64,000 nucleotides of DNA. Source: an uncultured Acidobacteriia bacterium. GTDB taxonomy: Bacteria; Acidobacteriota; Terriglobia; Bryobacterales; Bryobacteraceae. Both the position numbers and the translations under genes were made by a program. The notes under the pieces were generated by a model. It was not told the origin of the DNA. It was given only the letters and a program-made list of their open reading frames with translations, and did no database searches. How positions within the stretch are numbered: position 1 is the stretch's first letter; each line of letters starts with the position of its first letter. Location of the stretch: positions 62,001 through 126,000 of the forward strand of contig CAIVVT010000288.1 of the NCBI GenBank assembly GCA_903909435.1, read 5' to 3'. This document shows, in pieces, positions 55,065-64,000 of this stretch.

Positions 55065-55369
55065 TGGAGCCACCCGCCGGGATTGAACCGGCGACCTGCT
55101 GATTACGAATTCATACATGTCAAGTCTCCTGTATCATCTTTTTTCTCATTTTGGGCCGTTTTTCGCGGCATTCCGAGACTCCTCGAACTCGATGATTACT
55201 CTGGAAAACAGATGAGACTCAGACCTCCTGCTGACAAAACTGCTGACAAAGGACCGATGAGGACTCTGGGCGTCGTGTGCTCTCAATAGCGCGCGAGGGG
55301 AGCGCCTGCGATTAAACTGGCTCCCGCCCGGGGGGAATGGCCTTTGTCGGATGCTCGCAGTCCGCCCCT
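55065..55369 (-). repeat. Attachment-end repeat B: tRNA-Thr 3' half plus conserved element end
   Basis: Second copy of the 305-bp sequence described for 47935-48240, same orientation. The tRNA part (55065-55109) is identical to copy A over the 45 nt; the remainder carries scattered substitutions and one or two small indels. The two copies bracket the AbiE/primase-helicase cargo as direct repeats 7130 nt apart, and copy B starts a second element with different cargo to its right. Confidence 0.82.
55229..55250 (+). promoter_or_regulatory. Tandem TGCTGACAAA motifs, copy B
   Basis: TGCTGACAAA at 55229-55238 and 55241-55250, at the same distance from the tRNA core as in copy A. Confidence 0.45.
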
Positions 55370-55584
55370 TGTCGCCGACGTCTAGAAGGAACGAGTCGCA
55401 CTTCAGCCTTGAGATGCGCGACCAAGTGGGTGCACTTGTGCGCGGAATCCAGCGTTCCAAAACGAGGAAGAGTGGACGCATCACTTCCAACATGGTGATG
55501 CGAGTCGCGGTACAGCACCTGCTCAAGCGCTACCGCCTCGACGGTGGTGGCGACATCCCAAATGGGGAAGCGCAACTCCTCTAA
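55351..55584 (+). CDS. Small hypothetical basic protein at the left of the second element
   Basis: 77 codons. It begins inside the repeat, but from about residue 12 the sequence (RRNESHFSLEMRDQVGALV, SKTRKSGRITSNMVMRVAVQ) looks like real protein: basic, helical, possibly a small DNA-binding protein of ribbon-helix-helix or partition type. It has no equivalent after copy A, where the sequence diverges. No family recognised; the true start may be downstream. Confidence 0.4.
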   Translation: MLAVRPLSPTSRRNESHFSLEMRDQVGALVRGIQRSKTRKSGRITSNMVMRVAVQHLLKRYRLDGGGDIPNGEAQLL

Positions 55585-55645
55585 GGAATCGAGAAGCGCT
55601 GCTCATGGAAGTAGCTTGTGCTGGCTAATTAAGGCAATGCGGCAT

Positions 55646-55678
55646 ATCCTTTAATTGCGTATGCCGTAATTAAAGGAT
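55646..55678 (+). promoter_or_regulatory. 11-bp dyad upstream of the Fic gene
   Basis: ATCCTTTAATT (55646-55656) and AATTAAAGGAT (55668-55678) are exact complements with an 11-nt spacer. It ends 11 nt before the GTG start, with a further TAATTAA half-site at 55625-55632. The Fic protein itself carries a C-terminal helix-turn-helix that could bind here. Confidence 0.5.
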
Positions 55679-55689
55679 CGCGGACTGGC

Positions 55690-56862
55690 GTGGAAAATCA
55701 AGATAATCAACGACTTGGGAGCTATTTTGCGCATAATGTGGGCGGTGAGTTGGTTCGCGCGTACGTTCCGGCGCCGCTGCCGCCAATTCCTGCTGTGCGT
55801 ATTGACCAGTTTCAGACCCTCTTCGAACAGGCCAACCAATCGCTAGGGAGATTGGACGGGCTCGCCTCGGTTCTGCCTGATCTCGGGCTGTTCATCTACG
55901 CCTACGTTCGAAAGGAAGCGGTGCTCTCCTCGCAGATTGAGGGAACGCAGTCGTCGCTTTCCGACTTGCTACTTTTTGAGAACGACGAAGCGCCCGGCGT
56001 TCCGATTCAGGACGTGCAAGAGGTTTCGAACTACGTTGCCGCTTTGAACCACGGCCTCGCTCGGTTGCGCGACGGCTTCCCGCTTTCGCTGCGACTAATG
56101 CGGGAGATTCACGGGGTTCTTCTCTCTAAGGGGCGAGGCAGCACGAAAGAGCCGGGAGAGTTTCGGCGAAGCCAGAATTGGATTGGCGGCACTCGGCCTG
56201 GAAGCGCGGCTTTTGTGCCGCCTCCTCCGGAGCGTGTGATGGAGTGCATGGGCGAGCTTGAGAAGTTCCTCCACGCGGAGCGAAACGATCTTCCGCCTCT
56301 AGTCAAGGCTGGGCTCGTTCACGTTCAGTTCGAGACTATCCACCCGTTCCTTGATGGCAATGGCAGGCTCGGGCGCCTGCTCATAACGTTCCTGCTCTGT
56401 GCTGCAGGGGCGTTGCGTGAGCCGATTCTGTACCTGAGTTTGTTCTTCAAGTCGCATCGTCAGACCTACTACGATCTGCTGATGCGAGTTCGCGAGACCG
56501 GAGACTGGGAATCATGGATTGAGTTCTTCCTCACTGGCGTGAAGGAGACTTCAGAGCAAGCTGTAGGAGCTGCCCGGCGGATCCTTGACTTGCTTGAATC
56601 CGACCGCAAGCAAATCGCAGCGTTAGGCAGGCCGGCTGCGTCGGCGTTGCGCGTATTTCAGCACGCACAGACGAACCCGATTCTATCGACTCGGGCAACG
56701 GCACAGAAGATCGGCATCTCATTTCCGACGGTGACCTCTGCCATCGATCATCTGCAGAAGCTCGGCGTGCTGCGCGAGATCACCGGCAAACAGCGACGCC
56801 GGCTGTTTGTCTACGACGCCTACCTGAAGATTCTAAACGAGGGAACGGAGCCCATCCGGTGA
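55690..56862 (+). CDS. Fic-family AMP-transferase with winged-helix C-terminus
   Basis: 390 aa from a GTG at 55690. The Fic active site HPFLDGNGRLGR (residues 218-229) is complete (HxFx(D/E)GNGRxxR). The inhibitory motif SSQIEG (80-85) is in the N-terminal domain, which makes it a self-inhibited class II Fic. The C-terminus (about 320-380) is a winged helix: STRATAQKIGISFPTVTSAI, LQKLGVLREITGKQRRRLFV. Such proteins transfer AMP to host proteins such as GyrB or ParE, or regulate themselves; the target here is unknown. It stands alone, without a separate FicA antitoxin. Confidence 0.9.
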   Translation: MENQDNQRLGSYFAHNVGGELVRAYVPAPLPPIPAVRIDQFQTLFEQANQSLGRLDGLASVLPDLGLFIYAYVRKEAVLSSQIEGTQSSLSDLLLFENDEAPGVPIQDVQEVSNYVAALNHGLARLRDGFPLSLRLMREIHGVLLSKGRGSTKEPGEFRRSQNWIGGTRPGSAAFVPPPPERVMECMGELEKFLHAERNDLPPLVKAGLVHVQFETIHPFLDGNGRLGRLLITFLLCAAGALREPILYLSLFFKSHRQTYYDLLMRVRETGDWESWIEFFLTGVKETSEQAVGAARRILDLLESDRKQIAALGRPAASALRVFQHAQTNPILSTRATAQKIGISFPTVTSAIDHLQKLGVLREITGKQRRRLFVYDAYLKILNEGTEPIR

Positions 56863-57207
56863 AGGCCGTAGGACGGGCTCAACTCGCCTGGATGGGGTGA
56901 TTCGACTGCATTGGCACCCTGGATTGATACCATGACCGCGCAAGCCCGTGCCGGCCAGGCCAGAGACCTACGCTAGCGGATAGTCCGAGTATTCGACTTA
57001 TGGCTTTCCCTCGGCCGTTTCCGGGTTCAGCGGAGCCTACGCACGAAGGCAGGCCTGTGTTGCGGGCATGTGCCATGGACCCTCGCTCCAGATTGTGCCC
57101 GCTGAAATCGCGCGTGCCATGGGCATTGTGCATGCAACGAAACAGATCTGCGCCGACCGGCAATCTCATGCTCGGCCACAATCGACCACGGTCCAGAATT
57201 CGACACC
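56863..57207. other. Gene-free stretch after the Fic gene
   Basis: About 345 nt. Neither strand gives a convincing protein, and no repeat or RNA was recognised. Confidence 0.4.
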
Positions 57208-57400
57208 TCAAGCGGCAGCGCGGTAGAAGTAGTTCAACACGCGGCCCAGGCGCTGACGACGTTGGACCTCGCCTGTGTTGCTGAGATGGCCAAGCTCTGG
57301 GCTGATCAAGTTGTTCGCAAAACCTTGGTGATTGCGTTCGCTGTGATAGTGAGCGATGAAGTCTTGAACGACGGTCCGCGACGACTCCAGGTCTTCCATT
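57208..57400 (-). pseudogene. Transposase C-terminal fragment (rve/DDE type)
   Basis: The minus strand encodes DFIAHYHSERNHQGFANNLI and VQRRQRLGRVLNYFYRAAA, the typical ending of IS-type integrase-core transposases, including the catalytic-Glu-side HYH-ERNHQG motif. Only about 60 residues remain; the frame upstream (towards 57580) is not transposase and runs into the antisense of a tRNA remnant. No inverted repeats located. Confidence 0.7.
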
Positions 57401-57511
57401 TCACGAGCGGCCATGACGCGCACATGAGATTCGTGGGTAAGGTTGTTCAGGATGATCTCGAGAATTGAGAGGGCTTGGTTCAATGGGCCAGGTTTCCGAC
57501 GCGGCATAGGA

Positions 57512-57563
<52 letters not shown>

Positions 57564-58098
57564 TTTTCTCCCTCAAGATCAATCAGTTCCAGAGGCGTGT
57601 TTTGGGCCTGTGATGGCCGAGGATTTCCATTGCCCTTTTCTAGCACCCAGTCTGCACCCGATTCCCATCGGCTTAAGTTCCGTGAGATCTCAGAGGACCA
57701 GCAGAACACTACGGCTGCGTTGATTCCAGACGGAGCCTGCGCGAACTTCTAACGGGCTCTTTGAGTCCGCGGCGTCCGGCGCGAACCCGAAAAATGTTCT
57801 TGGACCTAACCGTGGGTATTCGCTTTGTGCCTTGGGCGTCCAAGCCGACGTCTGCCTGGTGATTCTCGGCATTGGTGATCTGGAGCAATGTGTCCTGACC
57901 CTGCGATGACGTTGCGGGTGCAGACTTCTTTCCAGGTCCGCTGGAGCGCCTTCGACAGGCGCCAGCGACCGGCGTCCGCTGAGTTTTCGGTGCAGTGCGT
58001 AAGAAGATAGACTGTGTCTTTGCTATGGGCTTGCGATTTCGCGGTTCGCGCACGCTGATTAATGGCGTGAAACCCGCTCGCACAGCCAGCCCTTTGAA
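57564..58098. other. Region between the tRNA-Pro remnant and hsdM; possible integrase tail
   Basis: No intact gene in 535 nt. On the minus strand 57709-57600 reads SRWESGADWVLEKGNGNPRP, which looks like the variable C-terminal tail of a tyrosine integrase ending against a tRNA, but it has no catalytic part. The remainder up to the hsdM start shows nothing recognised; the hsdM promoter should lie near 58000-58090. Confidence 0.35.
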
Positions 58099-60559
<2,461 letters not shown>

Positions 60560-60567
<8 letters not shown>

Positions 60568-61849
60568 GCTGAAGCGCATCGACGCTATTGCCCGAATCCG
60601 TCGGGGTGCATCGCCGCGACCAATTGAGGACTCACGCTATTTTGGGGGCGACGTAGGTTGGGTTCGGATCATTGATGTGACTCGATCAAGCCGCTTCCTG
60701 CGCCGGACGGAACAGTACCTCTCGCCTTTGGGTGAATCCCTTAGTGTCCGCGTCAAACCGGGCGATCTTATCATGTCAATCTGTGGCACTATCGGGCGCC
60801 CGATTATGATTGACATGCAGGCCTGCATCCACGACGGGTTCGTTCAGCTCTTCGACCTTGTTGGAGCCGATGCGAGCTTCTTGTATTACGCCCTTCAGCA
60901 TGCTGAGCCCGCCTTTCGCGCCATGGGTCAACCGGGGACTCAGACCAACCTGAATACCTTACTTGTGGGGCGACACGCTATCTTCTGCCCAGCGGAAAGC
61001 GAACAGCGCCGGATCGCCAACATCCTATCGACCGTGGACGAGACGACTGAGCAGACGGAGGCGTTGATTGCGAAGTATCAGCAGATCAAGGCGGGGCTGA
61101 TGCAGGACCTGTTCACTCGCGGCATCACCCCCGACGGCCATCTCCGACCCACCCGCGCTCAAGCTCCCCAGATCTACAAGGAATCTCCTTTCGGATGGGT
61201 TCCGAAGGAATGGAATCTCGGGCGACTCGCCGATTATATCGGAGCTATTGACAGTGGTTGGAGCCCGAACTGCGAGACGCGGCCTGCTGGGCCGGATGAA
61301 TGGGGAGTTCTTAAGACTACAGCCGTCGTGTGGGAAGGATATCGGCCATCTGAGAACAAGGCGCTTCCGGAGGGCTCCAGCCTACTCCGTTCCATTGAGG
61401 TTCGTACTGGCGATATTCTGATCACAAGGAAAGGCCCGGTAGATCGGGTTGGGGTGGTTGCGTTCGTCCAAGAGACACCGCCAAGACTGATTTTCCCGGA
61501 TACGGTGTTTCGAACCAAACTCCTCAGCTCCGGAGCGTATCTAGCTCCCTTTTTAGCCAGAGCGCTTGGGAGCCGGGCTGTCCAGAAGTTTTGGTGGCAA
61601 CGAAAAGTCGGCTTGGCGGACGCTCAAGTCAATCTTAACCACGGTATTCTCCGCGCTACGCCAGTTATGGTTCCGAGCATTCGGGAGCAAGAAGCGATTC
61701 TGATTCGTTTGGGGCAGGTTGATGAAGTGGTCGAAACATCGTCATTGCTGGCTTCGAAGCTCCGCGCGCAGAAGCACGGTCTGATGCATGACCTGCTGAC
61801 TGGCCGCGTTCGCGTTAAGGCAACGCAATCGGAGGAAGGCCCCGCGTGA
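60560..61849 (+). CDS. hsdS: Type I restriction-modification system specificity subunit
   Basis: 429 aa, two target-recognition domains each followed by a conserved helix: [20 protein letters not shown], then [17 protein letters not shown] after TRD1, and [20 protein letters not shown], then [18 protein letters not shown] after TRD2. The two halves resemble each other, as expected for HsdS recognising a bipartite site; the site itself cannot be predicted. Translationally coupled to hsdM and to the next gene (ATGA). Confidence 0.93.
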
Positions 61850-63525
61850 CCTCCGCCGCACTCCAAGCCAAGCTCGACGAACTCCTGCGGTTGCCCGCTG
61901 AAACCGAATGGGTCGAGTTCAAGCACAACAACGACAACCCTCAGGAAATCGGCGAGTACCTTTCGGCGCTTTCAAACGGTGCAGCGCTGCACGGCAAGCG
62001 TACGGCCTATTTGGTGTGGGGGATCGAGGATGACACCCACGCTGTTCTGGGCACGACCTTCCGGCCGAAGCGGGCGAAGAAGGGTAACGAGGATCTGGAA
62101 AGCTGGCTGGTGCGCCAATTGAGCCCGCGGATTGACTTCACTGTTCATGAGTTCGAACGGAACGGTACGCCCGTCGTGCTGTTCGCCGTTCAAGCAGCCA
62201 ACTCTACGCCAGTGCGCTTCAGCGGCGAAGCCTTCATTCGCGTCGGAAGCTACAAGAAGAAGCTCCAGGACTTCCCGGAGAAAGAGCGGCGGCTGTGGCA
62301 AGTCCTCTCGGAGTCGCCGGAAGACTGGTCGGCGCAAGTAGTGAAGGGCGCCACGCTCGCCGATCTCGATCCGGACGCTCTGGCGTTTGCCCGGACTCAG
62401 TACCGGCAGAAACACGCTCAACAGGCCGCGGAGGTCGATGCCTGGGACGACCCCACCTTCCTGAACAAGACCAAAGTTTGCGTTGGCGGCAAGATCACCC
62501 GCGCGGCGTTGCTGCTTCTGGGAAAGCCGGAATCGGCACATCTTCTCTCCCCGGCACAGGCGCAAATCACATGGGTCCTGCGGGATGAGAAGAAGCTGGA
62601 GAAGGATTACAAACACTTCGATCTGCCGCTGATCCTGGCCGGAGACAAGGTGCTCCAGAGGGTCCGCAACCTCACGGTGCGCCAACTGCCCAGCGGGACG
62701 CTGTTCCCGCATGAGGTGACGCAGTATGACCCGTGGGTAATGCGCGAGACCCTGCACAACTGCATTGCCCACCAGGACTACACCAAGGGCGGGCGTATCA
62801 CCGTGGTTGAAACGCCGGATACTCTGCTGTTCACGAACCTGGGCTCCTTCATTCCCGGTACCGTGGAGGAGATGATTCGGAGCGACGCGCCGCCCGAGGT
62901 CTACCGGAATCCGTTTCTGGCGCAGGCGATGGTGAACCTCAACATGATCGACACCATCGGCAGCGGCATCAAGCGCATGTTCACGCGCCAGCGGGAGCGC
63001 AGTTTTCCTATGCCGGATTACGAATTGGACGATCCGAAAAAGGTGGCAGTACGGCTGACCGGCCAGGTACTGGATGAGAACTACACCCAGTTGCTGCTGA
63101 GCCAGACCGAACTGGACCTGATGGACGTGATCGCGCTGGACAAGGTGCAGAAAAAGCGTCCCGTGGATGAGGAGTCCTTCAAAAGGCTGAAGGCGCTGAA
63201 GCTGATCGAGGGCCGTCGGCCGAATCTGTTTGTGTCGGCGCGGATCGCGGCGGCCACCGGCGACAAAGCCGCGTACATCAAGAACCGGGCGTTCGACAAG
63301 CAGCACTATAAGGATATGGTGGTGGCGTACCTGGAGAAGTTCCGGGAAGCGACGCGGGCGGAGCTCGACGCATTGCTGGTGGGGAAACTCTCGGACGTTT
63401 TGGAGGACAAGCAAAAACGTCTCTTCATCATGAACCTCTTGCAGGAAATGAAGCGGGAGGGTCTGATTGCCCCGGAGGGTTCTCGGCGGTGGACCCGCTG
63501 GCGTCTACATAACCCTCGCGTGTAG
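61846..63525 (+). CDS. AlbA/Schlafen-like ATP-binding protein in the R-M operon
   Basis: 559 aa. The N-terminal AlbA_2 (Schlafen) domain is visible: ETEWVEFKHNNDNPQEIGEY, LSNGAALHGKRTAYLVWGIE, then VRFSGEAFIRVGSYKKKLQ. A central part resembles an ATP-binding/DUF4-type region (ETLHNCIAHQDYTKGGRITV, LNMIDTIGSGIKRMF), followed by winged-helix segments near 420-559. Genes of this type often lie between hsdS and hsdR, and may regulate restriction or act as an extra defence effector; the role is not established. Starts within the hsdS stop; 133 nt before hsdR. Confidence 0.85.
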   Translation: MTSAALQAKLDELLRLPAETEWVEFKHNNDNPQEIGEYLSALSNGAALHGKRTAYLVWGIEDDTHAVLGTTFRPKRAKKGNEDLESWLVRQLSPRIDFTVHEFERNGTPVVLFAVQAANSTPVRFSGEAFIRVGSYKKKLQDFPEKERRLWQVLSESPEDWSAQVVKGATLADLDPDALAFARTQYRQKHAQQAAEVDAWDDPTFLNKTKVCVGGKITRAALLLLGKPESAHLLSPAQAQITWVLRDEKKLEKDYKHFDLPLILAGDKVLQRVRNLTVRQLPSGTLFPHEVTQYDPWVMRETLHNCIAHQDYTKGGRITVVETPDTLLFTNLGSFIPGTVEEMIRSDAPPEVYRNPFLAQAMVNLNMIDTIGSGIKRMFTRQRERSFPMPDYELDDPKKVAVRLTGQVLDENYTQLLLSQTELDLMDVIALDKVQKKRPVDEESFKRLKALKLIEGRRPNLFVSARIAAATGDKAAYIKNRAFDKQHYKDMVVAYLEKFREATRAELDALLVGKLSDVLEDKQKRLFIMNLLQEMKREGLIAPEGSRRWTRWRLHNPRV

Positions 63526-63658
63526 CTAAGCGATTCGGCGCGAGTTTATGCATAGAAGCGCTGTAACGCGTCGGCAAAGCATTGATTTCAAAGGATCTGT
63601 CTATACATAAAATCCCGGCGGAGTTTCAAGTTTAGATAGAGAATTATGTAGAGAGCCG

Positions 63659-64000
63659 ATGTCTGAATACCTCCATGTCGAAAAGCCCTTCCTCGACCAG
63701 CTCGGCACGTTGGGCTGGACGGTGGTGGACCAGGGCAACGGCATCATTCCCTCGGACCCGGCCGCCAGCCTGCGGGTGAGCTTTCGCGAGTGGCTGCTGC
63801 CGGAGGTGTTTCGCAATGCAGTCCGCGGAATCAACCGGACTGCGGGCGGGCAGGTATGGCTGACGGAGCGCCAACTTGAGGACCTGCGGGATCAACTGAT
63901 TCGCCACCCTAGCAGAACGCTGCTCGAAGCGAACGAGGCGGTCCAAAAGATCCTGTTCAAAGCCCAGGTGGACGTGAACGAGAGCACCGGCGAACCCGAC
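63659..64000 (+). CDS. hsdR: Type I restriction enzyme R subunit, N-terminal part (window cut)
   Basis: The ATG at 63659 (MSEYLHVEKPFLDQLGTLGW) opens a frame that runs off the window; 114 codons seen. The N-terminus (VEKPFLDQLGTLGWTVVDQG, FREWLLPEVFRNAV) matches HsdR N-terminal nuclease-domain proteins, and the position after hsdM-hsdS supports it. The helicase motor and most of the nuclease site lie outside. The 133-nt gap before it is the largest within the operon and may hold its own promoter. Confidence 0.88.
   Translation, partial: MSEYLHVEKPFLDQLGTLGWTVVDQGNGIIPSDPAASLRVSFREWLLPEVFRNAVRGINRTAGGQVWLTERQLEDLRDQLIRHPSRTLLEANEAVQKILFKAQVDVNESTGEPD

Noticed and set aside
54930-55289. A 119-aa plus-strand ORF across the tRNA-Thr half and repeat B
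   Set aside because: HPPGLNRRPADYE is the translated antisense of the tRNA 3' half, and the rest is repeat DNA; no protein character.
61972-63414. A 480-aa minus-strand ORF
   Set aside because: Antisense of the AlbA/Schlafen-like gene.
63582-63607. TTGATT and TATACA before hsdR as a sigma-70 promoter
   Set aside because: The spacer is only 14 nt, too short for a normal promoter; left as an open question.

Overview
The window reads as a high-GC chromosome segment from a free-living heterotroph, most likely an acidobacterium of the Bryobacterales/'Solibacter' type. This is an inference from protein style and gene content: a TonB/ExbBD set, CarboxypepD_reg-type TonB-receptor debris, several glycoside hydrolases, a PQQ dehydrogenase with a c-type haem, and degraded tRNA-targeted islands. 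No rRNA operon or other phylogenetic marker was used.

Region 1 (1-12.8 kb) is housekeeping. On the minus strand: a ppGpp synthetase/hydrolase (cut by the window start), a TPR lipoprotein, ExbD-ExbD-ExbB-TonB energy transduction, SecF-SecD-YajC and Tgt. Divergently, on the plus strand, come CysS and a Cys/Met PLP enzyme.

Region 2 (12.8-20 kb) is a compact histidine operon, hisI-G-D-C-HAD-B-H-F-A, with many start/stop overlaps. Ahead of it lies what looks like a classical attenuator: a 23-codon His-rich leader peptide, an antiterminator pairing and an intrinsic terminator. The HAD gene between hisC and hisB is a good candidate for the missing histidinol-phosphatase. hisE is not in the operon.

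Region 3 (20-37.5 kb) is mixed housekeeping and metabolism: a TIM-barrel epimerase-like protein, an HAD phosphatase with FtsH and TilS, KdsC, an ACT-domain protein, a TSUP permease, a SufU-like scaffold, MutT, a PQQ dehydrogenase, two tandem GH27 alpha-galactosidases, GyrA and a GT2 glycosyltransferase.

Region 4 (37.6-47.6 kb) holds a translationally coupled minus-strand sugar cassette: glycosidase, ROK kinase, SIS isomerase/deaminase-like protein, MFS permease, and a GH-CBM-GlcG fusion protein. It is followed by decayed genes (a TonB-receptor fragment and a gene broken by an in-frame TAA).

Region 5 (47.9-64 kb) is a defence island. Two copies of a 305-bp sequence (47935 and 55065) each begin with the 3' half of a tRNA-Thr gene and carry tandem TGCTGACAAA motifs, as expected for attachment ends of tRNA-targeted elements in tandem. 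A third, bare tRNA-3' remnant lies at 37622. The first element (7.1 kb) contains two AbiE toxin-antitoxin pairs. The second pair is translationally coupled to an 800-aa primase-helicase of the TOTE-conflict type, making an abiEi-abiEii-primase/helicase operon. The second element starts with a small ORF and a Fic AMP-transferase. After remnants of a tRNA-Pro attachment site and a transposase comes a type I restriction-modification operon (hsdM-hsdS-AlbA/Schlafen-like ATPase-hsdR), cut by the window end. No intact integrase is visible. Each of the three toxin-type modules has a conspicuous dyad at its promoter or start, fitting autoregulation.
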